Positions 26,534-35,357 of a DNA stretch of 64,000 nucleotides are shown piece by piece. Below the pieces are notes generated by a model. It worked only from the letters and a program-made list of their open reading frames with translations. It was not told the origin of the DNA and searched no databases. Origin of the DNA: JAQBQB01 sp963846925 (lineage in GTDB: Bacteria > Gemmatimonadota > Gemmatimonadetes > Gemmatimonadales > Gemmatimonadaceae). The translations under genes and the position numbers were made by a program. The stretch covers positions 248,001 to 312,000 of the forward strand of contig CAWJXW010000010.1 of assembly GCA_963846925.1 (NCBI GenBank), written 5' to 3'. Numbering within the stretch: position 1 is the first letter of the stretch; each line of letters begins with the position of its first letter.

Positions 26534-27762
26534 GCGCCGTCTACCTGTACGACGACGCGACGGCGCGCCGCTTCGAGCCGTTCGCCAGCACGCGTCCGGT
26601 CTCCGAGCTCGTCGCCGGCGTCGCGTTGATCCGCGAGCGATGGCGGCAGCATATGCAGCCGAGCACCGGCCCGTTCTTCCTGGCCGGCGAACGTCACGCG
26701 GATTTCGACGAACCGGGCGCCGTCGCCGCGAGCGGCGTGATCCCCGCCGGCTCGATCGTGGTGAACAGCCGGTGCGTGCCCCAGCTGCCGGCCGACCCGC
26801 AGGCCGTCGCGAGACGCGTCGCGCCCTGCACGATGTGGCGCTGCGGCAATCAGATGGCGGCGCTCCGTCTTCGCGAGCCGATGGACACCCTGGAGTTCGC
26901 CGATGGATCGCTCTCCCTCGACGAGATCGCCGCCGGCACGGGCGCGATCGCCGAGGTGCATGGCTGGTGGCTCGAGGACGTTTGGGACTTGATTCGGCTG
27001 CTGCAGGTACAGTTGACGGCCGACATTCCGATCGCCACGCGGGGGATGTCGGGGTCGCTGCCGCGGCACGCGACGATCCTCGGCGACCAGCCGGTCTTCG
27101 TCGCGCAGGACGCCGTCGTCGAGCCGTACGTCGTACTCGATGCGACGGCCGGTCCGATCATGGTCGGCGAGGGATCGCACGTCCGCGCGTTCACCAGGAT
27201 CTCCGGCCCCTGCTACGTCGGACGCCACGCGACGGTACTCGGCGGCGACGTCACCGGCAGCTCGATCGGCGACTGGTCGAAGGTTCGCGGCGAGTTGAAC
27301 ACGACCGTCGTGGTCGGCCATTCGAACAAGGGACACGACGGCTTCGTGGGGCATTCGTACCTCGGCCGATGGGTGAACGTGGGCGCAGGGACCATCACGA
27401 GCAATTTGAAGAACACGTATGGTCCGGTCGCGATGTGGACGCCCGACGGCGTCCGCGACACGGGCATGCAGTTCCTCGGCACGATGTTCGGCGACCACGT
27501 GAAGACCGGCATCGGGCTGCGGCTGACGACGGGAACGATCATCGGCGCCGGGTCGAACGTGTACGGCGCGATGCCGCCCAAGGTGGTCGCGCCGTTTTCG
27601 TGGGGCGACGGGTGGCCGTACCAGCTGCATCACGCCGACAAGTTCATCGAGGGCGCGACGCGCATGATGGCGCGCCGTTCGGTTACCTTGAGCGAGCGCG
27701 GGAGGCGGCACCTCGCCGCGGCGCACGCCAGCCGTTGGGTCCTCGAGGAACGCGAATCGTGA
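26530..27762 (+). CDS. GlmU-family sugar nucleotidyltransferase-like protein with left-handed beta-helix
   Basis: 410 aa. It opens with the pattern YLYDDATARRFEPFASTRPVSEL...IRERW seen in GlmU-family proteins of Bacteroidetes-like bacteria, which lack the classical nucleotidyltransferase signature of GlmU. A hexapeptide-repeat helix follows (PYVVLDA, GSHVRAFTRISG, CYVGRHATVLGG, WVNVGAGTITSN, GTIIGAGSNVYG). It probably transfers an acyl or nucleotidyl group in sugar-nucleotide synthesis. GTG start in a GTGA overlap with manC; GTGA again into the next gene. Confidence 0.75.
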   Translation: MSAVYLYDDATARRFEPFASTRPVSELVAGVALIRERWRQHMQPSTGPFFLAGERHADFDEPGAVAASGVIPAGSIVVNSRCVPQLPADPQAVARRVAPCTMWRCGNQMAALRLREPMDTLEFADGSLSLDEIAAGTGAIAEVHGWWLEDVWDLIRLLQVQLTADIPIATRGMSGSLPRHATILGDQPVFVAQDAVVEPYVVLDATAGPIMVGEGSHVRAFTRISGPCYVGRHATVLGGDVTGSSIGDWSKVRGELNTTVVVGHSNKGHDGFVGHSYLGRWVNVGAGTITSNLKNTYGPVAMWTPDGVRDTGMQFLGTMFGDHVKTGIGLRLTTGTIIGAGSNVYGAMPPKVVAPFSWGDGWPYQLHHADKFIEGATRMMARRSVTLSERGRRHLAAAHASRWVLEERES

Positions 27763-28568
27763 AGCTGTGGATGCTGGGGAGCGGCAGTCGCGGCAACGCG
27801 ATCCTCGTCGAGTGCGACGGGTCGCGGATCCTCATCGACTGCGGCTACGGCACACGCACGCTGGCGGGACGCCTCAAGACGATCGGCGTGAAGCCGGATT
27901 CGATCGACGCCTGTCTCGTGACGCACGAGCACGGGGACCACGTGCACGGCGCGAAGTCGGCGATGAAGCGCTGGGGGTGGGAGCTGTACGCGACGCCGGC
28001 GACGGCGCGCGCCGCGAAGCTCGCCGGTCCGCACGTGAACCGGTTCGCCGCCGGCACGACGATCCACTTTCCCACCATGACGGTGAGCACGACACCGACG
28101 CCGCACGACGCGCGCGAGTCGGTGGGATTCGTCGTGACCAGCAAGTCGACCGGGGCGCGGGCAGGCATGTTCTACGACATCGGCCACGTGAGCCGGGCGA
28201 TCGCGCGCGCGTGCCAGTCGCTCGACATCCTCGTGCTCGAGTCGAATCACGACGACGAGATGCTGCGGAACGGCCCGTACGGTCCCTGGCTGCAGGCGCG
28301 GATCGCGTCGCGGGTCGGGCACCTGAGCAATCACGACGCCGCGGCGTTCGCGCGCGAGGCGGTGACGCGCGAGACGAATCACCTCGTGCTCGCCCATCTC
28401 AGTGAGAAGTGCAACACGCCGCGCGTCGCACTCACCAACATGCGCGCTGCGCTCTCCAAATCGCGCTTCAAAGGCACGCTCACCGCCGCGAAGCAGGACG
28501 CCGTCGTCGGCCCATTCGTGCCGGGCGCCAAGCGCGCCGAGAAGCCGCTGCAGTACGCGCTCTTCTAG
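27759..28568 (+). CDS. Metallo-beta-lactamase fold hydrolase (YycJ/WalJ-like)
   Basis: 269 aa. MLGSGSRGNAILVECDGSRILIDCG is the YycJ-type opening; the metal motif is THEHGDHVHG, with HDARESVGFVV and the distal LSNHDAAAFA and LAHLSEKCNTP regions. Members are thought to be 5'-3' exonucleases involved in DNA repair or cell-wall regulation. GTG 27759 overlaps the previous stop; ATG 27771 is an alternative start. A strong hairpin follows. Confidence 0.85.
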   Translation: MKLWMLGSGSRGNAILVECDGSRILIDCGYGTRTLAGRLKTIGVKPDSIDACLVTHEHGDHVHGAKSAMKRWGWELYATPATARAAKLAGPHVNRFAAGTTIHFPTMTVSTTPTPHDARESVGFVVTSKSTGARAGMFYDIGHVSRAIARACQSLDILVLESNHDDEMLRNGPYGPWLQARIASRVGHLSNHDAAAFAREAVTRETNHLVLAHLSEKCNTPRVALTNMRAALSKSRFKGTLTAAKQDAVVGPFVPGAKRAEKPLQYALF

Positions 28569-28613
28569 TGGGTCTCCCGCACCCCGCCCCCGCACTCCTC
28601 CCGCACGCAGAAA

Positions 28614-28646
28614 CGAAACGGGCCGCCCAAAGGGCGGCCCGTTTCG
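28614..28646. terminator. Bidirectional terminator between the MBL gene and groEL
   Basis: A perfect 15-bp stem (CGAAACGGGCCGCCC and its complement) with an AAA loop lies between two convergent genes. The stem is unusually stable. T-richness is limited on both sides (GTTTCG), so termination relies mainly on the stem. Confidence 0.75.
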
Positions 28647-28662
28647 CTTCGGTGTGTCTTGC

Positions 28663-30294
<1,632 letters not shown>

Positions 30295-30351
30295 GGCGAA
30301 ATCTCTATAGTGAGTTGTCTAATTCAAAGCGCGAAATGACGGACCGGCTGC

Positions 30352-30654
30352 TCAGGACAGCACCGCGAGAACGTCCGACTCGCGGAGGATCAGAAGCGGT
30401 TCGTTGTCGATCGTGACCTCGGTGCCGCTGTACTTTCCGTACAGGACCTTGTCGCCGACCTTGACGTCCATCGGGACGCGCTTGTCCTTCTCGAACCGCC
30501 CCGGGCCCACGGCGATGATCTCGCCTTGCTGCGGCTTTTCCTTGGCCGTGTCGGGGATGTACAGACCGCCCCGCATTTGCTCCGTTTCCTCGAGCGCGCG
30601 GATGACGACGCGATCGGCCAACGGGTTGACCTTGATGCTGGTCTTGGTGGCCAT
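30352..30654 (-). CDS. groES: Co-chaperonin GroES
   Basis: 100 aa. The motifs PLADRVVIRALEETEQMRGGLYIPDTAKEKPQQGEI are split by the mobile loop, and the C-terminal half has VLYGKYSGTEV. GGAGGA lies 6 bases before ATG 30654. Caps GroEL and encloses substrate. First gene of the operon; heat-shock control by HrcA via CIRCE is expected. Confidence 0.97.
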   Translation of the reverse strand: MATKTSIKVNPLADRVVIRALEETEQMRGGLYIPDTAKEKPQQGEIIAVGPGRFEKDKRVPMDVKVGDKVLYGKYSGTEVTIDNEPLLILRESDVLAVLS

Positions 30655-30705
30655 ATTGGGTGCTCCTCCTTGCTCTGGCTGCGATGACGTGAAGGCGAAA
30701 ATGCC

Positions 30706-30732
30706 TTAGCACTCAAAGGCTGCGAGTGCTAA
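30706..30732. promoter_or_regulatory. CIRCE element (HrcA operator)
   Basis: Perfect match to the CIRCE consensus: TTAGCACTC, nine bases, GAGTGCTAA. It lies just downstream of the groES -10, so bound HrcA would block initiation. No hrcA gene is in the window. Confidence 0.95.
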
Positions 30733-30741
30733 CAGCCATCA

Positions 30742-30770
30742 AGTCTAGGGAGGCCAGGGAGGCGAGTCAA
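30742..30770 (-). promoter_or_regulatory. groES-groEL promoter
   Basis: On the minus strand TTGACT and TAGACT are separated by 17 bases, with the predicted start close to the CIRCE edge. Spacing and position fit a housekeeping promoter repressed by HrcA. Confidence 0.8.
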
Positions 30771-30819
30771 GCGCTGCGCACAAGAGGGCCAATAACGTAA
30801 CTCGTTCGTGACAAACGGC

Positions 30820-31611
30820 TTAGAGTCGCCTCTCGTTCCGTGCGAGAAGACTGTACGCCAGCGCCAAGCCTTGGAGCGTCAGGTGCGGCTCCACGCGATC
30901 GAACGACTTGCACAGCTCTGCCATCGTCGTCGCGAATCCACCCGTGGCGATCACGGTCGGCGCGCTCGGTCGCGGCCACTCCCGCTTGATCCGCGCCACG
31001 AGTCCGTCGATCGCGTCCGCGGCGCCGAACAGCACGCCCGCGCGAATGCACTCCTCCGTGCGCTTCCCGATCACACGTTTGGGGATCGTCAGCTCCGTCG
31101 CCGGAAGCTTGGACGTCCGCCGCGTGAGCGTCTCCGACGACGTCATCACCCCCGGCGCGATCACTCCCCCCAGAAAAACGCCGTCGGACGTGATGCAGTC
31201 GAACGTCGTCGCCGTGCCGAGATCGACGACGATCGCGTCGCGCTGGTAGAGACGGCTCGCCGCGAGCGTGTTGATCAAGCGATCCGCCCCCACCGTGAGC
31301 GGCTCGTCCACGTCGAGCGTGATCGGCAAACGCGACGACGCGTCGACGATGAGCGGCGCCCCAACCGTGAAGTAGTCCTGACACCCCTGCGAGAGCGGAC
31401 CGGTGACGCGCGGCACCACCGAACCGATCGCCACGCCGTCCACGGCGTCCGGCATGAAGTCGCTCGCCGCGAGCAACGAACGAAGCAGCACGCCGAATTC
31501 GTCGGGGGTGCGGGGGACGTCCGTCATCACGCGCCAATGTCCGCGCAGCTCGGTTTCCTGGAACAGCCCGATGGTCAGCTCGGTGTTGCCGACGTCGAAG
31601 ACGAGAATCAC
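30820..31611 (-). CDS. coaX: Type III pantothenate kinase
   Basis: 263 aa. First step of coenzyme A synthesis, phosphorylating pantothenate. VFDVGNTELTIGLF is the N-terminal phosphate loop; GADRLINTLAA and VVDLGTATTFDCI are the ASKHA-fold signatures of CoaX. GTG 31611 overlaps the birA stop (GTGA). The birA-coaX pairing is a common arrangement. The longer open frame upstream lies in birA. Confidence 0.93.
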   Translation of the reverse strand: MILVFDVGNTELTIGLFQETELRGHWRVMTDVPRTPDEFGVLLRSLLAASDFMPDAVDGVAIGSVVPRVTGPLSQGCQDYFTVGAPLIVDASSRLPITLDVDEPLTVGADRLINTLAASRLYQRDAIVVDLGTATTFDCITSDGVFLGGVIAPGVMTSSETLTRRTSKLPATELTIPKRVIGKRTEECIRAGVLFGAADAIDGLVARIKREWPRPSAPTVIATGGFATTMAELCKSFDRVEPHLTLQGLALAYSLLARNERRL

Positions 31612-32381
31612 GTCGCCTCCTCTTGGAGCACGAGAGATCCGGCGCGCACCGCGGCGATGCGCGACCCGGTGTTGATGAGCAGCGCGCCGGTGCGGTCGAT
31701 CCCGGCGACTCGCCCGACGATCGGCTGGACGCACCCCTGCCCCGCGGCGATGTCTCGCGCCTCGAACTCGGCCAACTCCGACTCGGTCAGATGTCCCTGC
31801 GCCGCGGCCGCGGCGCGCAGCAGCGGAACCGCGACGCGCAGCACGTCGAGACGCGTCGTTCCCGCGGCGAGTCCGATGGCGCGCGGTTCGTCGCTCGGCG
31901 CGACCACGTTGATCCCGACGCCGACCGCGACCCACTCGATTGCCCCGTCGCGCCAGCGCGCTTCGGCGAGTACGCCGGCGAGCTTGCGGCCGGCCGAATA
32001 GACGTCGTTCGGCCATTTGAGGTGCACACGGCCGGGCGGGGACGCGAATTGGTCGAGGCCGCGCGCCAGTGCGAGGCCGACGCGCAGCGACAGCACGTCG
32101 GCGGACGCGGGATCGGTGGGGCGCTCGACCAACGTGAGCCACACTCCGGCGCCCGGGATCGAGATCCACTGACGGCCGTGTCGGCCGCGCCCGCTCGTTT
32201 GCTCGTTCGCGAGAACGAGCGTTCCCGCCGGTGCGTCCGCCGCGGCGAGTTCGTGGGCCACGTCCTGCGTCGACGAGACCGTGTCGAGCAACTCGACGTG
32301 CGGCAGCGCGAGCCGCGACGCGAGCTCGGCGGCCGAAGCACCGTCGTACCGGACGATTCCGCCCGCGTCGGCGTTCGTCAT
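31608..32381 (-). CDS. birA: Biotin--[acetyl-CoA-carboxylase] ligase, class I
   Basis: 257 aa. Attaches biotin to carboxylase carriers. TSGRGRHGRQW (biotinoyl-AMP loop), GVWLTL, LKWPNDVY and RKLAGVLAEA are diagnostic. No N-terminal winged-helix DNA-binding domain, so it is a ligase only and not the biotin repressor. Start ATG 32381, 17 bases after uppP. An open extension upstream to 33311 overlaps uppP and is rejected. Confidence 0.92.
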   Translation of the reverse strand: MTNADAGGIVRYDGASAAELASRLALPHVELLDTVSSTQDVAHELAAADAPAGTLVLANEQTSGRGRHGRQWISIPGAGVWLTLVERPTDPASADVLSLRVGLALARGLDQFASPPGRVHLKWPNDVYSAGRKLAGVLAEARWRDGAIEWVAVGVGINVVAPSDEPRAIGLAAGTTRLDVLRVAVPLLRAAAAAQGHLTESELAEFEARDIAAGQGCVQPIVGRVAGIDRTGALLINTGSRIAAVRAGSLVLQEEAT

Positions 32382-32398
32382 TGTCTTTCCGTATTCGG

Positions 32399-33184
32399 TC
32401 AGCGAGAGAATGCGATACCCAGGACGATCAGTCCGATGATGATGCGGTACGCCGCGAAGACGCCATAGCTTCGGCGCACCACGAATCGCAGGAGTACGGC
32501 GATGGCCAGCCATCCGCTGATCGCGGAGGCCATGACGCCGGCGGCGAGCGGGGCCGTCACCCCTTCCGTCTTGAGCACGTGGGGCAACTTCAGCAGCGCG
32601 GCCGCCGCGATGATCGGCATGCTCATGAGAAAGCTGAATACGGCGGCATCTTCGCGCGTGAAGCGGAGCGCGCGCCCCGCCGTAATCGTCGATCCCGAGC
32701 GGGAAACGCCCGGCACGATGGCGAACATCTGTGCCAGGCCGACGAGGATCGCGTCGCGCGCGGTCATCGTGGGCAACGATCGGTCGGATGCCGCTGACTT
32801 GTCGACCCACCAGAGCAAGACGCCCATCACGATCAGCACGATGGCGATCAGGCGGGGGTCGCGAAACGTGCTGTCGGCGTATTTCTCCAGCGCGAGCCCG
32901 GCGATCGCTCCCGGGATCGTGGCGATGATGAGAAAGACGACGCGCCGGCGTTCCTCCGCAGTGCCCTGCCCGACCGCCGCGCGCGCGAGGGCGATCCACT
33001 GGGCGCGGAAGTACCAGAGCACGGCGATCAGCGTGCCGACGTGCAGCGCGACGTCGAAGGCCAGCCCCGGATCGTCCCAGTGAAACAGCCAGGGCACGAG
33101 CGTGAGATGCGCCGAGCTGCTCACCGGAAGAAACTCGGCGAGGCCCTGGACGATCCCGAGGATGATGGCGTGGGCGAGACTCAC
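32399..33184 (-). CDS. uppP: Undecaprenyl-diphosphatase UppP
   Basis: 261 aa polytopic membrane protein recycling undecaprenyl diphosphate for peptidoglycan and polysaccharide synthesis. The catalytic motifs GLAEFLPVSSSAHL and PGVSRSGSTI are present, with about seven hydrophobic helices. The start overlaps bshA by 4 bases. The BacA-type family can confer bacitracin tolerance. Confidence 0.95.
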   Translation of the reverse strand: MSLAHAIILGIVQGLAEFLPVSSSAHLTLVPWLFHWDDPGLAFDVALHVGTLIAVLWYFRAQWIALARAAVGQGTAEERRRVVFLIIATIPGAIAGLALEKYADSTFRDPRLIAIVLIVMGVLLWWVDKSAASDRSLPTMTARDAILVGLAQMFAIVPGVSRSGSTITAGRALRFTREDAAVFSFLMSMPIIAAAALLKLPHVLKTEGVTAPLAAGVMASAISGWLAIAVLLRFVVRRSYGVFAAYRIIIGLIVLGIAFSR

Positions 33185-34365
33185 GCGACGCCGCCCGGAC
33201 CAGCCGCCGCGCGCGCATTTCGCTCAGCACCGGACGGCGACGAGAGCGTGTATTCATAGAACGCCTCGTAGTCGCCCACGATCGCGTCGCGCGAAAAGCG
33301 CTCGCGCGCATCCTGCGCCGCGAGGCTACTCATCGCGTGCCACCGATCGCGGTCGCGAAGGAGCTTTAGCGCGGCGGCCGCCATAGCGTCGATGTCGCCG
33401 ACCTCGCATAGGAATCCCGTTTCGCCGTCGCGAACGACCTCCGGAAGTCCGCCGGCCCTCGAGCCGATGACCGGTACGCCCGACGCCAGCGCCTCGAGCG
33501 CGCTCAGGCCGAACGACTCCGTGCTCGACGGCAGGAGGAAGAGGTCGGCGCCGGCGAGCAACGGCGCCACCGCGTCGATCTTGCCCAGGAAAAACACTTT
33601 GTCCTGCAAGCCGAGCGCACGCGCTTCGGCCTCGGCGTCGACGCGGTCCGGACCGTCGCCGATCATCATCAGCACGGAAGGCACCTCCCGCTCGACTTCC
33701 GCGAAGATCTTCACCACGTCGGTCACGCGCTTCACGGCCCGAAAGTTCGAGATGTGCATCAGCACGCGCTTCCCCGAGTCGACCTGCTCGGTAAGAATCG
33801 AGGGGTAGCGCGAGCGATCGTAGACCTCGGGGTCGACGAAGTTCGGGATGACCTCGATGCGGCACGCCGTACAGCCGAAGGTCGTGAGCGTCTCGGTTTG
33901 GAGATAACGGCTGACCGCCGTGAGTCCGTCCGACTTCTCGATCGAGAACTTCGTGATCGGGCGGAACGACGGGTCCTGACCGACGATCGTGATGTCCGTT
34001 CCGTGCAGCGTCGTCACGACGCGGATGTCGCGCTTCGATTGCTTGAGCATCTCCTGCGCGATCCAGGCGCTGGTCGCGTGCGGAATCGCGTAGTGGCAAT
34101 GCAGCAGGTCGAGCGAGTGCGCGAGCGTGACCTCGTGCATTCGCACCGCGAGGGCAAGGTCGTACGGCGGATACTCGAAGAGGGGATAACGCCCGACGTC
34201 CACTTCATGGAAGTAGATCCCGGGAGTGAACGCCGGGAGGCGAAACGGCTGCTGGTACGTGATGAAGTGGACTTCATGGCCACGCTGAGCCAAGGCGATC
34301 CCGAGCTCCGTGGCCAGCGCCCCCGAGCCTCCGTACGTCGGGTAGCAGGTGATGCCGACCTTCAC
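33181..34365 (-). CDS. bshA: N-acetyl-alpha-D-glucosaminyl L-malate synthase BshA
   Basis: 394 aa GT4 glycosyltransferase, the first step of bacillithiol synthesis from UDP-GlcNAc and L-malate. ITCYPTYGGSGALATELG, HCHYAIPHATSAWIAQE, STESFGLSALEALASGVPVIG and LPEVVRDGETG are strong BshA/GT4 markers. GTG 34365 overlaps the miaA stop (GTGA); the open frame upstream to 34443 is inside miaA. No bshB or bshC gene is visible here. Bacillithiol would serve redox buffering and detoxification. Confidence 0.93.
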   Translation of the reverse strand: MKVGITCYPTYGGSGALATELGIALAQRGHEVHFITYQQPFRLPAFTPGIYFHEVDVGRYPLFEYPPYDLALAVRMHEVTLAHSLDLLHCHYAIPHATSAWIAQEMLKQSKRDIRVVTTLHGTDITIVGQDPSFRPITKFSIEKSDGLTAVSRYLQTETLTTFGCTACRIEVIPNFVDPEVYDRSRYPSILTEQVDSGKRVLMHISNFRAVKRVTDVVKIFAEVEREVPSVLMMIGDGPDRVDAEAEARALGLQDKVFFLGKIDAVAPLLAGADLFLLPSSTESFGLSALEALASGVPVIGSRAGGLPEVVRDGETGFLCEVGDIDAMAAAALKLLRDRDRWHAMSSLAAQDARERFSRDAIVGDYEAFYEYTLSSPSGAERNARAAAGPGGVA

Positions 34366-35357
34366 CGGCGCGCTCTCGCCGAGTCGCCTGCGTTGGCTCC
34401 GTGCACGATCCCGGTCGTCCATCGCGCGACGACCTCTTCCCAATCACGCGCCAGCGGGTTCACGGTGAGAACGCGGTCCGGCGGAAGCTGATGACGAAAC
34501 CACGTGCGTTGGCGCTTGGCGTACTGTCTCGTCTCGACCAGGATCGTCTCGCGCGCGTCGGCGCGCGTCGACTCACCGCGCGCCATGCGTCGCACGGCCT
34601 CGTATCCCGTCGCCTTCCATGCCGGCGCGTCCGGTGGAACCGAATACATGAGTCGCTCAACCTCGTTCGGCCATCCAGCGTTGAACATCGTATCGAGCCG
34701 CGTGGCGATGTGCTGCGCCAGCGCGAGACCCGGATCCACCAGAAGATAGCGCGGGCGCCAACGCGGCCCTCGCGTGTTTCCGCCGCGCTGCGCCGCATGC
34801 AGATCGCTCACGCGGCGGCCCGTGAGCAGCGCGATCTCGGCGGCGCGCAGCAGCTGCGCGCGTCCGAGGTGCGCGCGCGCCGGATCGAGCCGTTCGACCC
34901 ACCGCTTCAGCTCGGACGTCGGCAGCGCGGCAAGCTCGGGCTCGAGACGCCGGCGCTGCTCGACGTCGATCGGCGGCTCGGCGAAGAGCCCCTCGAACAG
35001 CGCGCGCAAATAGAGCCCCGTGCCGCCCACGACGATGGGTGTGCGGCCGAGGGCGAGCGCGTCGGCGATCCAGTCGTTCGCGGCATCCGCCCACGCCGCC
35101 GACGAATAGCGAACCGTCGGCTCGACGAGGTCGATGCCCGTGTGCGGCACGCGGGCCCGGTCGTCGGCGGTCGGTTTCGCGGTTCCGACGTCGAATCCGC
35201 GATACACCTGACGCGAATCGGCGCTGACGATCGTGATCGGCTGCCGCTCGGCGAGCCACATCCCGATCGCGCTTTTTCCGCCGGCCGTCGGCCCGCAGAC
35301 CACCCCGACGTCCGTGGCGGTGAACTCAATGGCGGCCGAATCGCCGGTCGATTTCAT
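34362..35357 (-). CDS. miaA: tRNA dimethylallyltransferase MiaA
   Basis: 331 aa. Adds dimethylallyl to A37 of tRNAs that read U-starting codons. GPTAGGKSAIGMWLA (P-loop), VSADSRQVYRGFDVGTAKPT and GTGLYLRALFEG are family signatures; ATGYEAVRRMARGE and RQYAKRQRTWFRHQ lie in the C-terminal part. It overlaps mutL by 32 bases, the familiar mutL-miaA order. Confidence 0.95.
   Translation of the reverse strand: MKSTGDSAAIEFTATDVGVVCGPTAGGKSAIGMWLAERQPITIVSADSRQVYRGFDVGTAKPTADDRARVPHTGIDLVEPTVRYSSAAWADAANDWIADALALGRTPIVVGGTGLYLRALFEGLFAEPPIDVEQRRRLEPELAALPTSELKRWVERLDPARAHLGRAQLLRAAEIALLTGRRVSDLHAAQRGGNTRGPRWRPRYLLVDPGLALAQHIATRLDTMFNAGWPNEVERLMYSVPPDAPAWKATGYEAVRRMARGESTRADARETILVETRQYAKRQRTWFRHQLPPDRVLTVNPLARDWEEVVARWTTGIVHGANAGDSARARR

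Noticed and set aside
25072..27762. Single 896-residue protein joining receiver and GlmU-like domains
   Set aside because: The middle third has no homology and lies over an intact manC in another frame; a one-base change in a C-run explains it.
31608..33311. 567-residue version of BirA
   Set aside because: The N-terminal 310 residues are out-of-frame uppP; the BirA family start is at 32381.
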